In this document: positions 20,301 to 31,477 of the stretch, one piece after another
Layout: each line of letters starts with the position of its first letter
Numbering within the stretch: the first letter of the stretch is position 1
From: Rotaria sordida
Lineage: Eukaryota; Rotifera; Eurotatoria; Philodinida; Philodinidae
Assembly: GCA_905250125.1 (NCBI GenBank)
Contig: CAJNOL010000268.1
Span: 103,757-167,756 of the forward strand
DNA: 64,000 nt
Reading direction: 5' to 3'
Notes under the pieces: model-generated
Told to the model about the DNA's origin: nothing
Database searches by the model: none
The model's input: the letters and a program-made list of their open reading frames with translations, nothing else
Program-made: the position numbers and the translations under genes

Positions 20301-22570
20301 GAAATTTCATAGATGCGTTATGAGAGAAAAGGTTTCTGGAAAATCAAACACAGTAATTTTCAGGATTCAGATAACAACATGAAAATTTCTGTATGGAATA
20401 CATCTGATAGAAAACTTCGTTGGCTATTGAAACTATTATTTGGACTTTAATTATATGCTTGGTATTGTAGGAAAAAAAAATACGTTGGTCTTATATTTTT
20501 GATAATTTAGGGTATTATGTTTACACGAATTGAACCACCACGAGCAGAAGATGTACTTAGCGCATCGTCAGCTGATGCAGCTAAGTAATATTTTCAAACT
20601 TCAATGTTCGCTTTTATTTTTATTTCTGGTTTTTTTAGAGCTCTTGATAGTGTAACTGATGCAGCTAAAGCACATTTTCGTGAAGCCGCAGAAAAAATTC
20701 TTAAAACACATGACGCAGTTGATGCTTTATCAGCTGCATTAGCTTGCATATCTGGTACAACAAATATTGTTCCTCGATCTCTATTTACAAAAAAAGAGGT
20801 ATGACAAAAGTTGTTTTTTTCTGGATTTTTTGATTATTCTGTTTATTTATTAGAATCATACAACATATATGTTATCAGTTACAGATGAATTCAAAGGTCC
20901 CGGACTAGTATTTACTATGTTACGTAAATGTTTTGGAGAAGATTTTGATGCAAGAGGTAACTGTTCAAAAGTTGCATTTACAATAGATTATAAAGTATGT
21001 ATTCATAAATAGAATTTTTAAAAAAAACCAAATTGTATAATCAATTTTATTTAGAATGCAGTGTTTGATATACCAAGTGAACTTGATGAAAAATTGCAAA
21101 GTTATTGGAAAGATAGTCCAAGAATTCAAATGAAACCCATTCAAGAATTACCACAATTTGATGAAACATCTAGAAATGGTAGTAGAGGCTTTTCACGTGG
21201 TACAAATGGATCGGCACGTGGTGGTAGTTATGCTGGTAATCGACATTCCGATAGATCGAGTAAGAATAATTGATAATCTTTCTCTTCGTATATTATCTTG
21301 ATTTTCTTTTTCCAGATGCCTGTTTTAAATGTGAGTATATTCAATTTTTCTATAAACTAAAAATACGATATGCTCGACTGTTTTTTTGAATAACTTTTGA
21401 TAGGAACATCATAGAAACCTGTGGTTTTCACTATTCAAAAGAGAAAATCTAAGGACATCAAAATTTTATTGGTCAGAAATTTATCAATCAGATGAATTCT
21501 CGATGAAGATTTTCAAACAAACAACAATTCTCTGAAGTTATTTTTCTTTCGATTTATGCAAAGTCGACACTCCTAGTTTATTTCATTCGAGAATTAATCA
21601 CTATGACGATATTTTCGAAATGTCAACTCCTTCGTTACATAGAGGCTGATTGTGAATCAGATCAGCTTGAATCTAAAAACAAATATCATCATTCGATTCA
21701 GTACGATTTATTACCTATTTCTAGCTGCTTTTCCCTGAGTGATTACAGGTCCATTGACTGGAATGGTGGATCTCAGGAAAACTTTTATGACTCTCGAGCG
21801 AAACAAGCTAGAAATATCGGTCTTGTGTACATCGAAAGAAAACAATTTTTTCTATTGAGTAGTCCTATTAAGAGTTCATATCGAATCTACAGAATATTAT
21901 TTGCGAAAATCTTCACCAAGAACTCACTTGATCGATAAATTGCTGATCAATCAAATTCTAATGGCTTGGAATTTTTTCTTTTGAATGGTGAAAACTACAA
22001 GTGTCTTCGATGTTCCTATCAAAAGCTATTGAAAAAATAGTAGAGCACATTACATTTTAAAATGAATAGTAGAAAAGAAAATCACAATATTATTATTTTA
22101 GGTCAAAAAGAAGGTCATAAATCTTGGGAATGTCCTGTAGGAAATAGTGAACAATCTCAACGACAATCCGGTGAGTTATTTATAATTGAATTTGATGTGT
22201 AAAGATAAATTTTTTTATATATCAGGTGGTAATGGTTGTTTCAATTGCGGTAAAAATGGTCATAAATCTTTCGAATGTACAGAAACGAAAAGATCTGGTA
22301 GTCGTGGGCAATCAAGTAAGTTTCTAGTCGATGAAAGAAATTCGAAAATAAAACAACAAAAAAATAAATACAAATTTAGGTGGTGGTTGTTTCAATTGTG
22401 GTAAAAATGGTCATAAATCATTCGAATGTCCAGAATCTAAAAATGGACGATCATCAATAAATGCTAATAGTCGTGGTGTCAAACGTAGCTTTACTGGTAA
22501 TCATGAAAACGGTCATAATAATAATGAAACAAGTAGAAAAAAAATAAAATTTGACGACGACGATGATTAG
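17384..22570 (+). CDS. DEAD-box RNA helicase, DDX21/DDX50 type, with CCHC zinc knuckles
   Basis: Fifteen exons: 17384-17552, 17618-17830, 19099-19371, 19436-19581, 19647-19859, 19914-20018, 20085-20204, 20511-20584, 20639-20798, 20854-20994, 21055-21259, 21316-21330, 22102-22170, 22226-22315, 22380-22570; 727 residues with consistent phases. Motif I AYTGTGKT (84-91), Ib TPGR, II DEVD (194-197), [18 protein letters not shown]. The DEVD form and the following GUCT-type domain ([14 protein letters not shown]) point to the nucleolar DDX21/DDX50 group, which acts in rRNA processing. The C-terminus has FSRG/SARGG repeats, three CX2CX4HX4C knuckles and a basic-acidic end. Vertebrate DDX21 lacks such knuckles; plant relatives can have one. 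Exon 12 is a 15-bp microexon. Long introns hold foldback repeats. Start is 256 bp after the peptidase stop. Confidence 0.92.
18440..18810. repeat. Foldback repeat, family 2, in helicase intron 2
   Basis: The left half (18450-18620) resembles the repeat at 5488-5680, and the right half (about 18640-18800), reversed, resembles the same sequence (AGTTAAATATTTTCACAAAC, TTCAGGATTAGATC). Imperfect arms. Confidence 0.45.
20248..20442. repeat. Small inverted-repeat element (~195 bp) in helicase intron 7
   Basis: Arms of about 60 bp: AGTTTCAATAGCTCATCAAG near the left end matches the complement of the right end, with TATTCCATA and GAAATTTCAT also shared. It occupies most of the intron 20205-20510 and has no ORF, so it looks like a MITE. 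Confidence 0.65.
21368..22050. repeat. Long foldback element (~680 bp) in helicase intron 12
   Basis: Arms of roughly 250 bp face each other: left 21368-21625 and right about 21790-22050. Both start ATATGCTCGACT/ATGTGCTCTACT and share CTTTTGATAGGAACATC, GTTTTCACYATTCAAAAG, ATTTATCRATCA and CTTTCGAT blocks in order. It fills the intron beside the 15-bp microexon. The 111-codon ORF inside it (21603-21938) crosses an arm and looks fortuitous. Confidence 0.7.
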
Positions 22571-22743
22571 TGATCCAATAAATTGATATTCAATTTGATT
22601 TTTGTTTTCACTTTTCTTGTTTTTCTTTTCTATAAGAACGTTGTTGTTGTTGTTTTTTTTTTTTGTTTTTGTTTTGTGAACATCATATTTTTGTTATGAT
22701 GTTTCATTTAAATAACATCAAATGAACACAATGAATGGACAGC

Positions 22744-23165
22744 CTTTGGTTATGCTAAATTTCCGCAAAAGATGATAATCTGGCTTGGAGTATGTTTCAA
22801 AGGTTTTTGTTAACTTTAGTTATCTTTGAGAATGGCAAAATCGATCATGACAGTTACACCAACGAGGCATTGTCAATAGCTCTCAAGTATAACAACAATA
22901 TGTTTGGGAATGACTGAACCTTTTAAGTAGGATGATGCAAAGCCACACATGTATGAAAAATCATAGAAATGATGTACCAAAAACTTTCCTTCGTTCATCG
23001 ACAAAGATCATTGGCATCTTAACAATCCTCATTTGAATCCATTGAACTAATGCATTGAGAACGAGTTTATTCAAGTGAGATGCAATGACATCTCGAAAGA
23101 GCTTAATTGTGACGCTGAAGCATACTGTCAAAGATGTTAGGCTTGAAAGTTGCTTGTCTTGATCG
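22744..23165 (+). pseudogene. Decayed mariner-type transposase fragment
   Basis: Conceptual translation in shifting frames gives the second half of a mariner catalytic domain: MIIWLGVCFKG, a DDAKPH segment in the second-catalytic-Asp context, then a CTKNFPSFIDKDHW stretch and NNPHLNPLN, the family's region around the third acidic residue. At least five stop codons and a frameshift interrupt it, so it is dead. No flanking terminal repeats were found. Confidence 0.75.
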
Positions 23166-24839
23166 AATCGATTGTTTAACGGCTACGAAATTATTTGCGA
23201 TAATAAAAATATTTAGTTTTTTAAAGGATAAAATGATGCATTTCTGAAAAGAAAGATTAGATTAGAGGAATGAAAATATTTGAAAAATACTGGAATCGTT
23301 CGTTTTTTATGGACCATTCGATAGATTTGATCTATTATCTATAGTTTCATAAATAACAACGAAAGATTATATAGCAAACAAAAGAGAAGACTTCATCAAA
23401 TATTTAGTTAAAATATAATAGAACATGATACTTTTTCATTAAGTACTCCGTCAGTTACTATACTTGATAATCTTATGGGCAAACAATTTTATTAATTCTT
23501 ATTACCATGAAATCTTTTTTCTGTGTAAAATACTTCATCAATCATTTGATTATGTTTTGGAATTACAACGAATTAATCGTGATTGAGATGCAATATACAC
23601 CATATTGTTTCATGACTTAGAGCTTGTCGAGTGATGCAATCATCGATACACAAACTCCAACAACTGAAGATTCTAATGATTATAGTATTTGATGATGTGT
23701 AATAAACTTCATCGGTAATTCATAGTTTAATTTTAATTTAGGTTGAATACGTTCAATTGTACTTATTCCATTGTCATAATTATCTTCTTCTGTTTTGACT
23801 ATTATAAATCCTAGTTTTTTGTCAACAGTTGTTCTTTTTTTTTGTTTAACTTTATGTCATTCAATCGAGCAAGCATAACAATTATCAATAAATAACCTTG
23901 TCATCTATATTTTTCGTTATGATACCATTTGATGAAAAATTAAACACAAAAGAAAATATGCATAGTTGTATTTTGTCAAGCTTTTTTTTCATTTCATTGA
24001 AATCGTTGAACCAATACGAGCAATGAAAAAAAAAATTAAATTAGTTTATTTTCGAACATGTATGCAATGTTTACACATTATACAAGTTTTCTTAGGTGTA
24101 CAAATGTAACAATATCTGACTTCAAATAAGTATCAAGATATTTTACTATTGAATATATTTTTTTGTAAGACAATATTTTAATGTTTAATAATTTTAAATT
24201 TAATATTGATCAAATATTTTCCTACATCAACAAATGTCAGTGCAGCGAAAACATAAAGCCATTCTAAAGCACCCCGTCGCGAAAGAGATTTAACGTATAA
24301 ATTATTTTCTTCCTCTTTTTTTTACATTGGAAAAAAAACCAACGTAAATAATCGCTATGAATATACATAATCAAAATTTTGAGTCGATGGAAGAGAATAT
24401 CAAATTGAAAATTCGTTTATTTTTATTTTTGAATGTATAAGGAGAATATCCATTCATGAGTCTGATGCTATGTCGTTGTTCGAGTAAAACTTCATCTATT
24501 TAAAAAAAGGCACATTTATGAAATCATATTTTTGTGTGCAAACCATAGAGCTGACTACTTATTCGTTTTGATCTATTTCTTAATTTTGAATAAAGTTTTT
24601 TACATGTTTGTAAATCTTAACCGTAAAGTACAATTAATTCACAGGATATCATTACAATGTAATACAATTTACATGTATATATTTCATGTATAATTTCTTT
24701 GGTATTGGTATCGTAATTAAATAATGTATTTATATATCTTCGATGTGTAGTATAATTCAATAGATTTTGCTTCGTTGATTTTTTTGTTTATTTTGCTTAT
24801 GTACGGTTTCTATGATACAATTGGTCAATTATATTGTCC

Positions 24840-25342
24840 GTTAAGTAAATAAGATGGTGGAAAAAAGGTTAACAAGAACGTATTTTTGACGTTTATTTTT
24901 CTATAATGTTAAGCGTCTAGCTCATATTCAGGTAGTGATTTTAATAGCCAATGAAGGTTTCTATGACCTTCCATTAAAAAATTCAAAGTATTACAAAAAC
25001 TGTAAAAAAAACGATATCTATCAAAAAATCGCCTTGCTTTTGGTTTTTGGATATACTTTTAACTGTTTAAGGGAAGGTTGTAGAAAACCCAGCGACCTCT
25101 CACTTTGCTCTCTTTAAAATAGCATTGTTAAAAAAATAACTTCTGAAACCTGAAAACTATTGTGTCTGGTTTTTTTTAGAAACCTCACTATCATATTGCA
25201 TCTAGTATAGCATGTATTAGATCGAAAACTCCATTGAATATTAAAATCATTATCTGGATTTGACTTAGGCGCTTAACATTATAGAAAACAAAGATTCAAA
25301 AATACGTTCTTGTTAAATTTTTTTCCACCATCGTACTTTAAC
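24840..25342. mobile_element. MITE-like element with ~80-bp terminal inverted repeats
   Basis: The left end 24840-24920 and the reversed right end 25262-25342 match almost throughout: GATGGTGGAAAAAA, TTAACAAGAACGTATTTTTG, TTCTATAATGTTAAGCG. Total about 503 bp with no meaningful ORF; the 60-codon ORF across the left half looks fortuitous. A target duplication was not clear. The arms are the best-conserved of any repeat in the window, suggesting a fairly recent insertion. Confidence 0.8.
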
Positions 25343-26565
25343 AGTAGTTATTCGATCAGTTATTTTTTCTGAATATTTTATAAGTGCAACTCGATTGTAA
25401 TAGTGATAAAAGTACTATTGATGCCATTTTCGTTGTTGGTAATACTGTATAATGAGTACACGTCTACCAGGTACTCAAAGATAAATTAAAATATTTTTCT
25501 TATTGTTGATCAAATCAGCTTTGTGTCTGTTCTTTTCTCATAACAACAAGTAAATCTGGTTATTGATCCTTATCTTTTCATTTTGTACTAAAAGGCTGTT
25601 TTCGTCCGTTAATATTTTTTTTTGTATTCTAAAACTTTTCGTGCTTGTTAGAATAACAAACGTATTATAAATAGAAATTCTTATTCAAGATAAATATATT
25701 TAAAATATTCTACCGAACAAAAGGTTTAGAATAATCGAAGAATAAAAGTTCGATATGATATACAATTTCATGCATGTTATAACAATTTGCTATTTTATTT
25801 ATTTGCTTTTTATTTTATTGTTGAGACGAATAAATGTCATAAAAAAATTTATGAAAAAAAAGGAAAAGTGATAATTTATTTCTTCATTCTCTACAAGAAA
25901 TTGCTTGTCTATTCACAAAATGTAAAAGGCAAATAGTTGATTTGTTAATCTTGTCAGTTAAGAGCAACCTACCGATTTGCTTTAAGTCGGTATATTTAAA
26001 TGTATTTTTTTTGTTGTTCTCATTTTTCCACCTCGTCTCTATTGCACGTCCAATAAATCGAGCAATGATAAAGGAATGTAATAGGTCTCGTTTTTTTTTT
26101 CTTTTTCGTTGGAAATGCAAATGAAAGAAGACGAAAATGTTGATCAGGTGTATACACATATACATTATAACGTTTCGATAATGTCGACATGCGTGTCCTA
26201 GGAAAAAAAAGGAGAAAAAAAAGAGAATCGAACGAAAAAAAAAGAACCCTTATTCGATAGTGGAGGCTTCGAGCGTTATGCCACATACACGTATAACACG
26301 TACTTACGAATGCAGCATCATCGTTTTTCAATACAATACAGCATAGAAAGAAAAACATACGATTAACATCTTCATTTTTATTAGGTATAACAATATGCAC
26401 TGAGAATTTTATGAAATCTCTTGTTGAAAATTTCATTTTAAAAAAGTAATATGTAATATACACATTTTTTTCTCTTGATTAGACGACATCTGATATTCAT
26501 TCCCATTGTTCAAATCATATCTTCATATATTTTTATCAATGGTAATGTGAAACAACAATATAATC

Positions 26566-28267
26566 ATGAATTGTTCATCACATCAGTTTATGCCTATACC
26601 AACGGATGAGAATTTATCATCAACAGTACCAATACTTCGTCGAGGATCAAGTCGAGTTTCAATACGTTCGAATGGTTCTGATGAAGAAAATGATCTTGGT
26701 TCACCATTAAATCATCCTATGTCACTAAAACGTTTACATAATCCATTTCAAGCTCGTGTTTATAATTTTCTTGAACGACCATCTGGTGTATCCTGTTTTT
26801 TATATCATTTTTCCGTTTTTGTAATTGTTATTGGTTGTCTTGTTTACAGTTCAATATTAACTGTTTATGTTGAACAATCATATTCAATATTATTTTGGAT
26901 AGAATTTGTACTTTTCATTTTATTTCTTATTGAATATATTGTACGTGTATGGTCATCCGGTTGTCGAAGTAAATATCGTGGTCGTCATGGTCGTTTATTA
27001 TTTATGCGTAAAGTTATGTGTATTGTTGATTTATGTGTTATTATTGGTTATACTATATTATTATGTATGGGAATAAGTCATACACAATTTAATATTCAAC
27101 TTGTACGATATGTAAGAATTCTTCAAATACTTCGATTTCTTCATGTTGATCGACGTCTTACATCATGGCGTTTACTTGGTTCAGTTGTTTATGATCATCG
27201 TTATGAATTAATAGCTACACTTTATTTTTGTTTTATTTTCTTAATTGTTGTTGCTTATTTAATATGGCTTGTAGAAAAAGATGAAAGTAAACCAGCTAGT
27301 GAAGATATGTTTCATAGTTTTGCTGATACACTCTGGTGGGCAATTGTAACAATGGTAAGTTTAGGAAAAAGAAATGAAAACAAAAAATCATCTTGTGTTT
27401 ATTTTTTTCTAGGCAACAATTGGTTATGGTGATAAATGTCCAAGTACATATATTGGTAAAATGATTACATCATGTTTATGTATTTGTGGTGTTGCTTTTT
27501 GGACATTGCCATCGGGTATTATTGGTTCAGGTTTTGCTTTAAAAGTTGAACAAAAAAAACGTGAAAAACAATTTAATCGTTTGGTTCCTGCTGCTGCTAG
27601 TCTTATACAAAATTGGTGGCGTATGATTGCTGCTCGTCATCCACATCTAGTAGCTACATGGCGTATCTATCGAATGGAAGCAAAACGATCTAATAAACTC
27701 AATCGACATACTGGTTCAACATTTATCGTAAATACAATTTATAATACTAATGATATATTACGTATGCGTAATGGTCCATCACCATATAATATATCATCAA
27801 GTGGAATTCCATTAGAGAAAGTTTGCTGGCGTAAAGTTGAAAAAGTTGAAGATCTTGATTCAAATCAACGTATTGCTATACGAATGATACGTGTTATTAA
27901 ATATCATGTAGCAAAGAGAAAATTTCGTCAAGCACATAAACCATATAATTTTAAAGATATTATGGATGAAAATGCTCAAGGAAATTTAAAAGTTATGTAT
28001 ACACTTGCTGATATACAACGACGTTTAGATCAAACATTAGGTTTACCAAAATCCTATCCAATTGTTTTATCGGATAAAGAACGTGAACAATTAACATTAA
28101 ATGCAAAAGTACAACGATTAGAAACAAAACTAACTGGACTTGAAAGACAAACAAATCGAGTTATTTCATTACTTGAAGAATTATGTCAACGTTCATATAA
28201 TGAAGGAAAAGATGTAGCCATGAATCGTATACCCACTGTAGCTGAAGAAATAATATCAGGAACGTGA
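26566..28267 (+). CDS. KCNQ-type (Kv7) voltage-gated potassium channel
   Basis: Two exons, 26566-27354 and 27413-28267, phase 0; 547 residues. The N-terminus leads into the Kv7 pre-S1 motif NPFQARVYNFLERPSG. S1-S6 follow, with S4 RYVRILQILRFLHVDRR, the S4-S5 linker and a pore helix ending in TIGYGDK, which is split by the intron just before it, and S6 with LPSGIIGSGFALKVEQKKRE. The C-terminal tail has a calmodulin-binding IQ-like helix (SLIQNWWRMIAARH) and a distal coiled coil (QRLETKLTGLERQ) matching the subunit-assembly region. It is shorter than vertebrate KCNQ1-5 (over 650), mainly in the loops between tail helices. It should be a plasma-membrane tetramer carrying slow, PIP2-dependent K+ current (family knowledge). 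Confidence 0.95.
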
Positions 28268-28654
28268 TTTAATCACATTATGTATTTTATGTCATATTTC
28301 TTTCCTTTTATCTTTGTTTTCTTTTTTTTTGTATTTAGAATTTTTTCTTTGCGCTGATTTTTATTATAATGATGAAGAAAAATTGAATGAAATAAATAAC
28401 TTTAATCAATCGAAAAGATAATATAGATCATTAACGACAACTACAGATTACTTCAGTTCACTGGATCATTCAAAGAAAGTGTTAACCAATGAATTTTTTC
28501 TAATCTAGTTCCATTCCGTTCGTTCATCAATGACAAAATTTTTATTCTTTCATAATTGATATCTTCAAACTTTTTTCTTTTTTTATTGATTGTATTTTTT
28601 TCTCTAGATTATCAATTTTGTATCTTTTTTTTTGATATATTTAAAAAACTCAGG

Positions 28655-29128
28655 ATGGATTTAACCATGGATTTATCAATTCGTAAATCACAACAACAAC
28701 AACAACAACAATCTCCAGTTGCACCATCACGACCAATTCTTAATCCAGCAGCACCTTCTAGTATGTTACAAGGTTCAGCTGGTCGGAATTCTCCTCATTT
28801 ACCTCCACCAACAGCATCTCCATCTCTTCCGCATACACCTGTACTTCAACAACAACAACAACAAATAAAACAGCAATCTCAACCATATGTACCAATTCCA
28901 CCAGCTGTTCAACAACAATTAAATCAAGTTCAACAACATCAACAACGTGTTATGCAACAAACAAAATATGTTCAATTACTTAATGTTATTGAAGAAATGG
29001 GTAAAGATATTAAACCAACATATGCAGGAAATAAAAATTCAGCTGAACGTTTAAGACGTGCTATTGCATCAGCTCGTGTTCTTGTCCGAGAATGTCAACT
29101 TGAATGTGATCGAAATAGTCGACCTTGA
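28655..29128 (+). CDS. CDK2-associated protein (CDK2AP1/DOC-1 family)
   Basis: Single exon, 157 residues. The N-terminal ~100 residues are Gln/Pro-rich with short CAA-repeat-coded Gln runs. The C-terminal ~55 residues are the conserved CDK2AP domain: [34 protein letters not shown] and a final [12 protein letters not shown]. The family binds CDK2 and is a stable NuRD (chromatin remodelling) subunit. ATG 28655 is preceded directly by AACTCAG, an acceptor-like site. The neighbour upstream on the same strand is the KCNQ gene, whose stop is about 390 bp away. Confidence 0.9.
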   Translation: MDLTMDLSIRKSQQQQQQQSPVAPSRPILNPAAPSSMLQGSAGRNSPHLPPPTASPSLPHTPVLQQQQQQIKQQSQPYVPIPPAVQQQLNQVQQHQQRVMQQTKYVQLLNVIEEMGKDIKPTYAGNKNSAERLRRAIASARVLVRECQLECDRNSRP

Positions 29129-30138
29129 AAATATCTAAATCTACTAACAACAATCTATGTATATATTAAAAAAAAAAGAAAAACCAATATGTCTGTCAAT
29201 TTTCTTTTTCTTTTTTTTTTGTTTATTAAATGTATCATTTCTTCAGTTATAAATATTTTATTCGAATTGCATTGTATACTTTTGCTAATCGTAAAACTTT
29301 TCGTAAATGCACACCATCGAGACTTTTGAAAAAGTGTTCACTATTGAGAGATATTCTTCTATGAGAGATGTCGTATGTTTTAGTGCAATACAAAACTGTG
29401 CTTTGTTTCACAAAGTCCTGTATTATTGTTTTGCTCTTGTTGATATATGGGAATTTGATAAACATTGCTGGACAATTTATTCAAATATATGAATCATTTC
29501 AGGCAAAACGGAGCATATCCACCTTTCATTTGACTTTGGTTCTTTGCAAGAGTTATTTTTCTAAGTAAGTGCGATTACCATCGACATATGTAAAAATGTT
29601 GGCTCTTTCAGCTGACTATTAATTAAAAAGCCATTGGCGAACAATCCTCTAACCATATGAAGAAAAAAACTCTGCATCAAGTCGGAGTTTTTTCATCTGA
29701 AATACGTGAAATTAAAATCGATGTCTTTTTTGTGTCACATAGCTAACGCTAGTTTTTTTTAATACTAATAACTCCTCTGAACAAAGGTTTCTAGCGCTGA
29801 TCTTTTCAAAGTATCTCGAATAACTTAATACACATATAACATATAAAAATTAGCTCTATTATTCCATTTCTGTACGATTAAATAAAAGGATAGTAAAGAA
29901 ATATGCTTCAAAATAGGTAGAGTAAAATAATCTCCCTGTTATTTGCAAGAGTAACTGCATCGTGTTTCACATTTTAATCCCATAGGGATTGCGCTAACAA
30001 TTTTATTCTTTGGATTACTTCCAATATTTTGTGATGTAATAACAACAATACGAGAATCGTACAAAAAAGGAAGCATATATATCAAACAAGAAATTTTCTT
30101 TTCTTAATTATTATCAAAAGAAAAAAACACATTCACAA
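29129..30138. other. Intergenic, with one partial repeat copy
   Basis: It separates convergent genes. Positions 29910-29999 carry the right-end block of element family 1 (copy D). The two overlapping ORFs on opposite strands at 29247-29568 have no recognised content. Confidence 0.5.
29910..29999 (+). repeat. Right-end block of element family 1, copy D
   Basis: AATAATCTCCCTGTTATTTG, CATCGTGTTTCACATTTTAA and GGGATTGCGCTAAC match copies B, C and F. No clear left end was found, so this is probably a solo end. Confidence 0.7.
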
Positions 30139-31352
<1,214 letters not shown>

Positions 31353-31477
31353 AGTCCTTTGTTTGTTTTTAAAATTAAATCTAAAAATCATTTATTATCA
31401 CTAAATCTTGTTCTTCTATTTTTTCCTTAGAGAAATAAAATAAAAACGAAACAAACAACTGCTTATATTTAAAAGTT

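Larger units (their letters stand above)
22571..26565. other. Gene-poor region with transposon remnants
   Basis: It contains a decayed mariner transposase (22744-23165), a 0.5-kb inverted-repeat element (24840-25342) and homopurine/homopyrimidine tracts at 26080-26260. No intact gene was recognised. The ORFs at 25884-26463 are low-complexity, overlap on both strands and look fortuitous. Confidence 0.5.

Noticed and set aside
21603-21938. 111-codon ORF in the helicase intron
   Set aside because: It overlaps one arm of a long foldback repeat, has no domain resemblance, and lies between well-supported splice sites.
25884-26463. Overlapping ORFs on both strands upstream of the KCNQ gene
   Set aside because: Homopurine/homopyrimidine composition keeps several frames open by chance; no protein family is suggested.
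29247-29568. Three overlapping ORFs on both strands after CDK2AP1
   Set aside because: No domain, no splice context, and they overlap each other on opposite strands.
31353-31391. Thirteen extra N-terminal residues for TRMT61A from ATG 31391
   Set aside because: A likely splice acceptor lies between the two ATGs and the inner start matches the family N-terminus, so the shorter form was chosen.
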